From NCBI RefSeq assembly GCF_026241205.1, contig NZ_JAPFQM010000006.1, positions 682,001-746,000 on the forward strand: a stretch of DNA of 64,000 nucleotides. Reading direction: 5' to 3'. The notes beneath the pieces were generated by a model, which was not told the origin of the DNA, ran no database searches, and saw nothing but the letters and a program-made list of their open reading frames with translations. Shown here piece after piece: positions 7,993 to 15,856 of this stretch; the stretch's first letter is position 1; each line of letters begins with the position of its first letter. Both the position numbers and the translations under genes were made by a program. This DNA is from Thermomicrobium sp. 4228-Ro (lineage in GTDB: Bacteria > Chloroflexota > Chloroflexia > Thermomicrobiales > Thermomicrobiaceae).

Positions 7993-8925
7993 TCAGGCCA
8001 GCCGAATGCGCGGGTCGACGATACCGTAGAGAATGTCGACGACGATGTTCATGACGGCCAAGAATGCACCGTAGATCAGGATGACGGCCATGATCATCGG
8101 GTAATCCCGGGCGATCAAGCTATCGACGAAGAAACGACCCATACCAGGAACCCGAAAGATCTTTTCGACGAACGGCGACCCGGTTCCGATGGCAGCGAAC
8201 ATCGGCCCGAGAATCGTGATGGGTGGGATGAGGCCGTTCTTGAGCACGTGCCGCACGATGACCTGCCGGTCATTGAGGCCCTTCGCGTACGCGGTGCGGA
8301 CGAAGTCTTGCCGGAGTACCTCGACCATACTCGCCCGGGTGTAGCGCGCGATGATTCCGATCGGGCCGAGTGCGAGTGCGATGGTCGGCAGGACCCAATC
8401 GATCGGTGAGTCCCATCCGCCGGTACGTGGTACGACCGGAATGAGGAGGACTAAGAGCACGATGAGGAACAGGGCGAGGATGAAGTTCGGCACCGCTACA
8501 CCCAATGTCGCGATCAAACTACAGAGGTAGTCGACCGGACCGTTCTGGTTGATCGCCGCGATGACCCCGAGCGGGATACCGATCAGGATGGCGAGTGCCA
8601 TGGCCATGATACCCAGGTGCAAGGAAATGGGCAGCGTGCTCGCCATGATCTCCCGCACCTCACGCGTCTGATATTGATACGAATAACCGAAGTCGAGCGT
8701 AAAGATGTGGCGGAGGTAGTTGAGGTACTGCTGCCACAGCGGCTTGTCCAGGCCGTACTTCTTGGCGAGCGCTTCCTGTGCTGCTGGGGGAAGAGGGTTG
8801 GCATTGGGAGCACGCGGTTGCAAGGGACTCCCTGGTGTCGCATGCATGATGATGAAGGTAATCAGAGAAATTGCAATGAGCGTCGGAATGATCATCAGTA
8901 AGCGCCGAGCGATATACGCTGCCAT
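7993..8925 (-). CDS. peptide ABC transporter permease (OppB/DppB type)
   Basis: A 310-residue inner-membrane permease beginning with the OppB signature AAYIARRLLMIIPTLIAISLI. It has a large periplasmic loop (about 35-95), the ATPase-docking EAA loop (YAKGLNDRQVIVRHVLKNG, about 205-225) and a C-terminal end typical of the family (DILYGIVDPRIRLA). It is the first gene of the transporter operon, with a good sigma-A-like promoter about 70 bases upstream. Confidence 0.95.
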   Translation of the reverse strand: MAAYIARRLLMIIPTLIAISLITFIIMHATPGSPLQPRAPNANPLPPAAQEALAKKYGLDKPLWQQYLNYLRHIFTLDFGYSYQYQTREVREIMASTLPISLHLGIMAMALAILIGIPLGVIAAINQNGPVDYLCSLIATLGVAVPNFILALFLIVLLVLLIPVVPRTGGWDSPIDWVLPTIALALGPIGIIARYTRASMVEVLRQDFVRTAYAKGLNDRQVIVRHVLKNGLIPPITILGPMFAAIGTGSPFVEKIFRVPGMGRFFVDSLIARDYPMIMAVILIYGAFLAVMNIVVDILYGIVDPRIRLA

Positions 8926-8996
8926 CGAGGCGACTCCCCGCTTCGATCGACTTCGCTTTCGCCACTACGTGGTCATCGGGCAGGATCGCTACATGC

Positions 8997-9026
8997 ACAC
9001 TAGCACACGGACGAAACCCGTGTCAA
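8997..9026 (-). promoter_or_regulatory. Promoter of the peptide transporter operon
   Basis: On the minus strand a perfect -35 hexamer TTGACA (complement of 9021-9026) is followed after 18 bases by TAGTGT (complement of 8997-9002). It lies about 70 bases upstream of the oppB-type ATG at 8925. The -10 box is weak (3 of 6 consensus bases), but it is the best promoter candidate in this interval. Confidence 0.55.
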
Positions 9027-9174
9027 TCATGATGTCGGAAGCGGCGGGTAAAGTCCGTTCTGTGCGTATGGGTCGGCTGTTGACGTTTGCCGAACACACC
9101 AGCTCGTGCTCACGAGACGAGTCTACGCGGAGAACCGGAAGAGCGAGGTGATGCAGCGTGTTACAAGAGCGAGA

Positions 9175-9205
9175 AGCCTGGCCATGCAGGGTGCACGGCC
9201 AGGCT
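9175..9205 (-). terminator. Hairpin downstream of the ferredoxin-NADP reductase gene
   Basis: AGCCTGGCC (9175-9183) pairs perfectly with GGCCAGGCT (9197-9205) across a 13-base loop, and outer AGAGCG/CGCTCT can extend the stem past a small bulge. It sits 27 bases beyond the minus-strand stop at 9232. No clear T-run. Confidence 0.55.
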
Positions 9206-9231
9206 CGCTCTCGGGTCGATCCGAGTGCTCG

Positions 9232-10257
9232 TCAACTCGCCGATGCGGTGGCGCGCTCGCGCTTTTCCATCACGTTGGTGGAGTGGCCGGCATCGAGCCG
9301 GGCGGACGGGTCGATATGGACAACCGCGTGGTTGACGGCGGTGATCGCCTCGGCGACGCCGGTGGCGATCAGCTTGAACTTGCCGGGATAGACGGCGACG
9401 TCACCGGCGGCGAAGACACCGGGGAGGCCGGTGCTCATCGTGCGTGGGTCGACGACGATGCCGTTGCGCTCGATCGTCAGGCCCCAGCTCTTGAGCGGAC
9501 CCAAGTCTGCTGCGAAGCCGATGGCGATGATCAGCGCCTGAGCGGGGAAGACGCGTTCCTCGCCGGTGCGGGTCTGGTGGACGACGACTTCCTCCAGCCA
9601 GGCGTTACCGTGCACCTCCTTGACCTCGTAGAACGGGTAGTAGAGCGCCACTGGCGACTCGTGCAGCTGCTGGACCGAGCGCTCGTGGGCGCGGAACTTG
9701 GAGCGGTGGACGAGCGTCGTCGAGCGGGCGAGCGGATACACCGCCAGGGCCCAGTCGACGGCGGAGTCGCCGCCACCGACGATCACCACGTCCTTGTCGC
9801 GGAACTCTTCGAGGGAACGGACGAGGTAGGTCACGCCGCGGCCTTCGAAGTCTCGGACACCGGGTGCCTCGAGGCGCTTGGGCTCGAAGGAGCCGACGCC
9901 GGCGCAGATGATGACGGTCCGGGTGTAATGCTCACCCTTGTCGGTCGTCAGGCGATAGGAGCCGGCGTCCTCGAGCCACTCGAGCGTCTGAGCGGTCTCG
10001 CCGAGGCAGGGGACGGCGCCGGTCGAGAGGCCCTGCTCGACCGCGCCCTTGACATAGTCCTTGGCCAGGATCTTGGGGAAACCGGCGATATCGTAGATGT
10101 ACTTTTCGGGGTAGACGGCGATGAGCTGGCCGCCGAGTTCGGGCAGGGAGTCGATGATCTTGGTCTTGAGGCCGCGCATGCCGGCGTAGAAGGCGGCGAA
10201 GAGCCCCACCGGCCCCCCACCGATGATCGTGGTATCGAACACTTCGTGCTGCGTCAT
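9232..10257 (-). CDS. ferredoxin--NADP+ reductase, thioredoxin-reductase-like (YumC type)
   Basis: A 341-residue flavoprotein that moves electrons between NADPH and ferredoxin. FAD-binding GGGPVG lies near residues 13-18 and the NADPH motif VGGGDSAVDWA near 160. It has no CxxC redox pair between the NADPH segments, which separates it from true thioredoxin reductase and supports the ferredoxin reductase type 2 assignment. The C-terminal FAD segment FAAGDV and the GVAEAITAVNHAVVHIDP tail fit. ATG at 10257 was chosen because AGGTGA precedes it at good spacing; upstream in-frame sequence overlaps the promoter. Possible partners in the window are the FixX-like ferredoxin (40842-41153) and the [2Fe-2S] protein (43802-44320). 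Confidence 0.9.
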   Translation of the reverse strand: MTQHEVFDTTIIGGGPVGLFAAFYAGMRGLKTKIIDSLPELGGQLIAVYPEKYIYDIAGFPKILAKDYVKGAVEQGLSTGAVPCLGETAQTLEWLEDAGSYRLTTDKGEHYTRTVIICAGVGSFEPKRLEAPGVRDFEGRGVTYLVRSLEEFRDKDVVIVGGGDSAVDWALAVYPLARSTTLVHRSKFRAHERSVQQLHESPVALYYPFYEVKEVHGNAWLEEVVVHQTRTGEERVFPAQALIIAIGFAADLGPLKSWGLTIERNGIVVDPRTMSTGLPGVFAAGDVAVYPGKFKLIATGVAEAITAVNHAVVHIDPSARLDAGHSTNVMEKRERATASAS

Positions 10258-10353
10258 CGTTCGTTTCACCTCCGCACCGCTCATGGTGCGCCCGTCTCCC
10301 GAACGCCATCGGTCGGAAGCGGGCTCCGCTCGGGAACAGCACGTCTTCCAGAC

Positions 10354-10382
10354 AGTATACGCATTGACGCGCATGGTGACCA
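10354..10382 (-). promoter_or_regulatory. Promoter of the ferredoxin-NADP reductase gene
   Basis: On the minus strand, -35 TGGTCA (complement of 10377-10382) and -10 TATACT (complement of 10354-10359) are separated by 17 bases, about 95 bases upstream of the start at 10257. On the plus strand an overlapping weak candidate for trkH, TTGACG (10364-10369) with TAGGCT (10388-10393) and an 18-base spacer, is also present. Confidence 0.5.
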
Positions 10383-10441
10383 TCCCCTAGGCTTTCGTCC
10401 AGAATCGACGCGAGTGCCGTGGGAGGCTGATCGGAGCGCCG

Positions 10442-11887
10442 ATGGAGCGCGTGAGACATCCCAGTCGCCCGCACGAGCAAGTTCGGCGACCAGGCGATCG
10501 CGTCGTCCGCCGGGCGGTCGCCCGGCGTGAAGCGGTTCAACTCCCCCGGCCTCGTGTGCATCGGCGCCCCCGACCGATCGCGTTTCGGCTCGTGGTCGGC
10601 TTCGCGCTGCTCATCGCGATCGGTACTGTGTTGCTGAGCCTTCCCTTCGCTTCGGCTGATGGCCAGCGTGCCAGGCTGGTCGATGCGCTCTTCACGGCGA
10701 CCTCGGCCGTGTGCGTGACCGGTCTTGCTGTGCGCGATACGGCGACAGCCTGGAGCGGCTTCGGGCAGGCTGTGATCCTCCTCCTGATCCAGCTCGGCGG
10801 TTTTGGGTTCGCGACCAGTGCGACGTTGCTCCTCGCGCTCCTCGGTATCCGCCCCACCTTACGGGATCGGTTGGCCTGCGGCATGAGTCTCGGGGAACCC
10901 GGGCCAGGCGGCGTGGTACGGTTGCTCCGCCGGCTGGCGATCCTGACGCTCGCTATCGAAGCGACAGGAGGGCTCCTGCTCCTTCCCAGCGGGATCGCGG
11001 CGACTCAGTCGTTTCTCCGAGGCCTGTGGTGGGCGGTCTTCCACAGCGTCTCGGCTTTCAACAATGCAGGATTCGATATCGTCGGTGGGTATCGTTCGCT
11101 GACACCATACCAGCATGCGCCAGAGGTACTGCTCCCGATCGCCGCGCTCATCATTCTGGGTGGACTCAGTTTCGCGGTGCTCTCCGATTTGGTGCGCGAA
11201 CGTCGCTGGGGGCGCTTGACGTTAGATAGCAAGCTCGTGCTCGCGATGACAGGTGTGTTGCTCGCTCTCGGTACGCTTCTCATCCTCTTCTTTGAGTGGC
11301 ACAATCCGCGAACACTCGGTCCGCTTCCCTGGACGGACAAGCTCTTGAACGCCTTCTTCCAGGCAGTCGTCCCCCGGACGGCTGGTTTCAATTCGATCGA
11401 CGTCGCTGGCATGAACGACGAGTCGGCATTCGTGACGATCGGTCTCATGTTTATCGGTGGAGCGAGCGGCTCGTTCGCTGGTGGAATCAAGGTACAGAGC
11501 TTCGCCGTGCTTGTCCTCGCTGTATGGACAGTGCTCCGTGGGCGGCCACACGTGGTCGCTTTTGGGCGGGAGATTCCGGGAGAGTTCGTGTACCGGGCGA
11601 TGGCTATCGCCCTCCTGGCGGTCGCACTCGTCTTCGTCAGCAGTTTCGTCATCTCGCTCGTCGAACCGTTCAGCCTGCTGGAGATCTGGTTCGAGTCGGC
11701 ATCGGCCTTCGGTACGGTCGGCCTGAGCATGGGAATCACGCCCGAGCTGCATACACTGAGCAAGATCGTGCTCGTCGCGACCATGTTCGCGGGACGTCTC
11801 GGGCCACTCACCCTGGCGCTGGCGCTCGCCGAGCGAGCCCGGCCCGAGCCAATCCGTTATGCCCGTACAGCGGTGGCGCTCGGCTGA
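10442..11887 (+). CDS. trkH: Trk/Ktr potassium uptake membrane subunit TrkH, copy 1
   Basis: A 481-residue K+ channel-like transporter with four pore repeats. The filter segments are canonical: SAVCVTGLA (P1), FNNAGFD (P2), PRTAGFNS (P3) and FGTVGLSMG (P4). The intramembrane loop IGGASGSFAGGIKV in the third repeat is present. The basic N-terminal tail contains RHPSRP...VRRPGDR, shared with the next gene. It probably works with the TrkA gene at 13506-14156 to import K+. ATG at 10442. Confidence 0.95.
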   Translation: MERVRHPSRPHEQVRRPGDRVVRRAVARREAVQLPRPRVHRRPRPIAFRLVVGFALLIAIGTVLLSLPFASADGQRARLVDALFTATSAVCVTGLAVRDTATAWSGFGQAVILLLIQLGGFGFATSATLLLALLGIRPTLRDRLACGMSLGEPGPGGVVRLLRRLAILTLAIEATGGLLLLPSGIAATQSFLRGLWWAVFHSVSAFNNAGFDIVGGYRSLTPYQHAPEVLLPIAALIILGGLSFAVLSDLVRERRWGRLTLDSKLVLAMTGVLLALGTLLILFFEWHNPRTLGPLPWTDKLLNAFFQAVVPRTAGFNSIDVAGMNDESAFVTIGLMFIGGASGSFAGGIKVQSFAVLVLAVWTVLRGRPHVVAFGREIPGEFVYRAMAIALLAVALVFVSSFVISLVEPFSLLEIWFESASAFGTVGLSMGITPELHTLSKIVLVATMFAGRLGPLTLALALAERARPEPIRYARTAVALG

Positions 11888-12040
11888 GGCCGTTGACGGC
11901 GTTCCGAGAACCCCTGGTGCGCCCGGCTGAGCTACGTGGTCGAAGCGAAATCCATCGTTGACGGCGAAACAGGCAGGGCGTAGGCTTCAGGACGCGCCAG
12001 CACTGCGGTGCGGCGGCGTAGCCGGAAGCAGGCGACGACG

Positions 12041-13495
12041 GTGGAACGTAGACTACGACCGAGACATCCCAGTCGTCCACCAGCGCATGTGCGTCGTCCG
12101 GGAGACCGGACGATCCGGCGGGAGGCATGGACCAGCGAGACGATCTCGCTCCGGATGCCGCGTCGCTACCGCGTGACGGTTCCCATCCTGGTGGTCCTCT
12201 GGTTCGGTACCGCTCTCCTCACGCTCCTCGGCACGCTCCTGCTCCGCTGGCCGGCCACCTGGCAAGGCGGTCAAGCTGTGTCCTGGTGGGAGGCGGCCTT
12301 CGTCGCGCTCTCAGCGATCTGCACTGCTGGGTTCGCACCGGTCGATGTGGCGACGACGTGGAATCGGATCGGGCAGCTCGTTCTCGTCCTGCTCGTCGAG
12401 GTGGGGGGCGTGAGCTACGTCGCGACGGCGACGGTGCTGCTGGCAGGGATCATGCGGCGGACGATCGTCTACGAAGCACATCACGTGCTGGGTATGCGCC
12501 TCGGTGAAGAACAACTCGGCGAACTCTGGCCATTGCTCCGTCGGCTCTTGCTCGCGACGCTCGCGATCCAGTTCGTTGGTTTTGGCATGCTTCTGGTGCC
12601 GAGTCTCTCCCTGCACGGTACTATCGCCGAAGCGCTCTGGTGGTCGCTCGCGACTGCTGTCACCGCGTTCCACAATGCCGGATTCGATTTCGAGCCGGGT
12701 CTGGGTGGTTTCACCGGGTACCAGCGGTACCCGCTGGTGATCATTCCGGTCGGTCTGCTGGTGTCGCTCGGCGCGACTGGTTTCCCAGTGCTTTCCGATA
12801 TCGTCACGCGGCGGTCCTGGCGACGACTCTATCCCGATACCCGACTCGTACTCACGACGATGCTGGCTTTACTCGCCATCGGAACGATGGGCATCTGGTT
12901 GCTCGAGCGGTCCAATCCAGCAACCCTCGCTGGACTGCCCTGGTACCAGCAGGTGCTCGACTCGCTCGCGGTGGCGCTCAGTCGGACTGGTGGGCCGCGC
13001 GTCATCGAAACGCGCATGCTCGGCGAGGAAACGACTTTCCTCTTCGGCGCGCTCACCTTCATCGGTGGGGCGAGCGGGTCAGTAGCCGGTGGCGTGAAGG
13101 TTCAGGCTTTCTGCTTACTCCTGCTCGCGATTCTGGCAACGATCCGGGGGAGTCGTTCGGTGGTCGTCTTCGGCCGTGAAGTACCGGACTGGCAGATCTT
13201 CCGCGCGCTCGCGACAGCGGTCTTCGCGCTCCTGGTGATGTTTCTGGGGACGGTCATCCTGGCGGCCTGGGCACCTTACCAGCTCACGACTGTGTGGTTG
13301 CTCGTCGTCCAGGCTTTCGCTCTGGCTGGATCGGAGGGCCAGTTGGTCGCGAACTTGGACGTCGGTGGACAGAGCCTGCTGGCTGCACTCATCGTGTTGG
13401 GACGATTCGGCCCGCTGCTTCTCGCCGTCGTGTTTGCGACTCGTGTGCCACGAGAGATCGTCCATTACGCGCAAGAATCGGTCCGGCTCGGCTAG
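12041..13495 (+). CDS. TrkH paralog, copy 2, with altered third and fourth filter segments
   Basis: A 484-residue paralog of the preceding gene. GTG at 12041 was chosen because the resulting tail aligns with copy 1 (VER..RHPSRP...VRRPGDR against MER.RHPSRP...VRRPGDR). Filter segments 1 and 2 are normal (CTAGFAP, HNAGFDF), but segment 3 reads SRTGGPRV instead of PRTAGFNS and segment 4 reads FALAGSEGQ instead of FGTVGLSMG. The central glycines survive. The loop IGGASGSVAGGVKV is kept, as is overall length. The protein may form a heterodimer with copy 1, have altered ion selectivity, or be regulatory; the sequence cannot decide. Confidence 0.88.
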   Translation: MERRLRPRHPSRPPAHVRRPGDRTIRREAWTSETISLRMPRRYRVTVPILVVLWFGTALLTLLGTLLLRWPATWQGGQAVSWWEAAFVALSAICTAGFAPVDVATTWNRIGQLVLVLLVEVGGVSYVATATVLLAGIMRRTIVYEAHHVLGMRLGEEQLGELWPLLRRLLLATLAIQFVGFGMLLVPSLSLHGTIAEALWWSLATAVTAFHNAGFDFEPGLGGFTGYQRYPLVIIPVGLLVSLGATGFPVLSDIVTRRSWRRLYPDTRLVLTTMLALLAIGTMGIWLLERSNPATLAGLPWYQQVLDSLAVALSRTGGPRVIETRMLGEETTFLFGALTFIGGASGSVAGGVKVQAFCLLLLAILATIRGSRSVVVFGREVPDWQIFRALATAVFALLVMFLGTVILAAWAPYQLTTVWLLVVQAFALAGSEGQLVANLDVGGQSLLAALIVLGRFGPLLLAVVFATRVPREIVHYAQESVRLG

Positions 13496-13505
13496 GGGGC
13501 AGGGG

Positions 13506-14156
13506 ATGCGGAAGCAGTTCATGGTGCTGGGTGTCGGTCGGTTCGGGAGTGCTGTCGCGATCGAGCTGGAACGGCTCGGACACGAGGTCTTGGCGATCGA
13601 TCGTTCCGAGCGCGCGATCGAGGCGGTGGCGGATTACGTGACGCATGCGGTAACCGCTGACGTCACTGACCTCGAAGTGCTCCGGACGCTCGGTGCCCAG
13701 GACTTCGACGCTGCCGTTGTCGCGATCGGAGCCGACGAACGTTCCAGCATCATGGCGACCGTGCTGCTGAAAAAGCTCGGTGTGCGCTTCGTCCTCGCCA
13801 AAGCGCAGAACCAACTCCACGGCGATATCCTGACGATGGTCGGTGCCGACCGCGTCGTCTACCCCGAGCGTGAGACCGGTATCCGCGTCGCCCACAGCTT
13901 GACGATGCCACTTGCGAAAGATTATTTCGACGTCGGACCAGGATACGGTCTGGCCAAGGTCGTGGTCGACCAGCGTATGGCGGGGAAGACGTTGGAGGAA
14001 CTGGACTTGCGGGAGCGGTTCGGCGTGACCCCCCTGTTCTTGCGGCGCGGCGACCAGGTCATCATGAATCCCCACCGTGGAGAACGTCTGCACCTCGGTG
14101 ACGAGTTGACGATCGCCGGACGTGACGAACAGCTCCAGCAAGTGCTCCTGCTGTGA
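13506..14156 (+). CDS. trkA: TrkA/KtrA-type potassium uptake regulatory protein
   Basis: A 216-residue cytoplasmic gating subunit. The N-terminal RCK/KTN Rossmann domain has VLGVGRFGSAVAIEL (residues 7-21) with an acidic residue ending strand 2 (AIDRSE); the TrkA-C domain covers about 135-216. The start ATG at 13506 is 11 bases after the TrkH copy 2 stop and follows GGGGGCAGGGG. One regulatory subunit serving two membrane subunits suggests both TrkH proteins assemble on the same ring. Confidence 0.93.
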   Translation: MRKQFMVLGVGRFGSAVAIELERLGHEVLAIDRSERAIEAVADYVTHAVTADVTDLEVLRTLGAQDFDAAVVAIGADERSSIMATVLLKKLGVRFVLAKAQNQLHGDILTMVGADRVVYPERETGIRVAHSLTMPLAKDYFDVGPGYGLAKVVVDQRMAGKTLEELDLRERFGVTPLFLRRGDQVIMNPHRGERLHLGDELTIAGRDEQLQQVLLL

Positions 14157-14214
14157 GCGTCATCGTGGACGAGACGGGGCGTGCTGATCGGAAACGAAAG
14201 AGAAGGAGATCGAG

Positions 14215-14994
14215 GTGCGTCTGGCACGGATCATCGTCGATGGGCGGCCGACACCGGTCGTGGTCGAGGGTGACATCGCCTATGAGGCGATCGGTGACTG
14301 GTTCGCCGGGGCTCCGCGGCGAGGACGGGAGCTCGGGCCGTTCGAGTCGTTCGCCGTCCTTCCACCGGTCGAGCGCCCGAGCAAGATCGTCGCCGTGGGG
14401 TTGAACTATGCTGCGCACGTGACGGAAAACGATCCGACGCGGAAGATCCCCGACGAACCGGTGGTTTTCCTCAAGCCGCCGAGTGCATTGCTCAGCCATG
14501 GTGGGACGATCCTGCTGCCGCCGGGGAATCGGATCGACTACGAAGCGGAGCTGTGTATCGTGATCGGTCGCCGGGCGTACCGTGTAGGCGAGACAGAGGC
14601 GCTCGACTACGTGTTGGGCTATACCTGTGGTAACGACGTCAGTCACCGTGACCAGCAGTACAAGGACGGCCAGTGGGTACGTGGCAAGGGGTACGATACC
14701 TTCTGCCCCCTCGGCCCTTGGATCGAGACCGAGGTCGATCCGAGCGATCTCGCGATCGTCTCGCGGCTCAATGGCGAGGTGCGACAGAATGCCCGGACGA
14801 GTCAGATGTTGTTCCCACCAGCGTTTCTGATCGCCTTCATCTCGAACGTGATGACGCTGGAACCGGGCGACGTGATCATGACCGGCACTCCATACGGGGT
14901 CGGCCCGATGGAGCCGGGCGATGTCGTCGAAGTGGAAATCGAAGGGATCGGCGTCCTGCGCAATCCAGTCGGGGCGCGTGCCGATCGCTGCTGA
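14215..14994 (+). CDS. fumarylacetoacetate hydrolase (FAH) family protein
   Basis: A 259-residue enzyme of the FAH fold, with the metal-binding core of YDYEAELCIVIG type (IDYEAELCIVIGR), GYTCGNDVSHRD and KGYDTFCPLGPW, and the C-terminal MLEPGDVIMTGTP-like segment (TLEPGDVIMTGTPYGVG). Members cleave or isomerise C-C bonds of beta-dicarbonyl compounds, e.g. in aromatic catabolism; the substrate here is not determinable. GTG start at 14215 has AAGGAGA upstream. It is 12 bases from the HD-domain gene that follows. Confidence 0.9.
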   Translation: MRLARIIVDGRPTPVVVEGDIAYEAIGDWFAGAPRRGRELGPFESFAVLPPVERPSKIVAVGLNYAAHVTENDPTRKIPDEPVVFLKPPSALLSHGGTILLPPGNRIDYEAELCIVIGRRAYRVGETEALDYVLGYTCGNDVSHRDQQYKDGQWVRGKGYDTFCPLGPWIETEVDPSDLAIVSRLNGEVRQNARTSQMLFPPAFLIAFISNVMTLEPGDVIMTGTPYGVGPMEPGDVVEVEIEGIGVLRNPVGARADRC

Positions 14995-15006
14995 GGAGGT
15001 CGAACG

Positions 15007-15639
15007 GTGACCGGGCTGGACGGCTGGCTCCGCTTCTTCCGGCTCGTCGGCCGACTGAAGACGCTCCGCCGTCAAGGCTGGGTCGACCGTGGTGTGCGCG
15101 TGCCCGAGTCGGTCGCCGATCATAGCTTCCGCCTCGCACTCATGGCCTGGCTCCTGGCTCAGGAACGCCCGGGCCTCGACGCTGAGCGTGCGGCGCTCCT
15201 GGCATTGGCGCACGATGTCGCTGAGGCTCTCGCCGGCGACCGGACACCGTTCGATGCTGCGCTTCGGGCTGGTGCGGAGCGGGAGCGCTTGTTCCGCCAG
15301 CGGCCGGTCTACGATCCGGAAAGCGAGGCGAAGAAGGCAGCCGCTGAACGGGCTGCCTTGCAGGAGTTGGCTGCCACGTTGCCTGGATCAGTCGGTACGG
15401 AACTGGTGACAGCGTGGGAAGAGTACGAAGCAGGGCAGACAGCGGAGGCGCGTTTCGTCCGTCAGCTCGACAAGCTCGAGACGGTGCTTCAGGCCTTCGA
15501 GTATCGAGCCCAGCAGCCGGAACTGATCATCGATTCGTTCGTGCTCGGAGCGATGGAAGCGGTCACCGACCCGGAGCTTCGTCGTTTGCTGGAGCAGGCG
15601 ATCGAGGAGACGAAATGGCAGCCACCTGCCGAGGGTTGA
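15007..15639 (+). CDS. HD-domain phosphohydrolase (YfbR/HDDC2 5'-nucleotidase-like)
   Basis: A 210-residue HD protein. Metal ligands are visible in VADHSFRLAL (His near residue 38), LALAHDVAEAL (the HD pair near 72-73) and a downstream Asp in RQLDKLETVLQA (near 156). The short N-terminus FFRLVGRLKTLRRQGW and the VPESVADHS motif match the 5'-deoxynucleotidase/HDDC2 group. Role: probably nucleotide pool cleanup. GTG start at 15007 with GAGGAGGT. Confidence 0.88.
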   Translation: MTGLDGWLRFFRLVGRLKTLRRQGWVDRGVRVPESVADHSFRLALMAWLLAQERPGLDAERAALLALAHDVAEALAGDRTPFDAALRAGAERERLFRQRPVYDPESEAKKAAAERAALQELAATLPGSVGTELVTAWEEYEAGQTAEARFVRQLDKLETVLQAFEYRAQQPELIIDSFVLGAMEAVTDPELRRLLEQAIEETKWQPPAEG

Positions 15640-15650
15640 AGGGGCGTCCC

Positions 15651-15664
15651 TGACGTGAACGTCA
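15651..15664. repeat. Perfect 14-base inverted repeat in the gap after the HD gene
   Basis: TGACGT at 15651-15656 and ACGTCA at 15659-15664 with a 2-base spacer, 11 bases after the HD gene stop and 190 bases before the CBS-domain gene. Could be an operator for the downstream gene or chance; no promoter hexamers were recognised beside it. Confidence 0.3.
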
Positions 15665-15856
15665 CCGCGGACGGGGAGCGCCTGCGAGGCTGGTTCGCCG
15701 TTCCTGCTCCCTCAGCGGACGATCGGCGTCACAGCGGTGGCTTCTGCGACGCCTGTCGTCAAGCCGGTCGTGTTTGCTGGGTCTGAGCTGACGGGGCTGC
15801 ACGAGCGTTCCGAGCCCCCGATTGGCTTCGGGCTCTGAACGAGAGTGGAGGCGGGC

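Noticed and set aside
14062-15213. Long minus-strand frame opposite the FAH and HD genes
   Set aside because: Plus-strand genes have clear family motifs; the minus frame is a compositional shadow.
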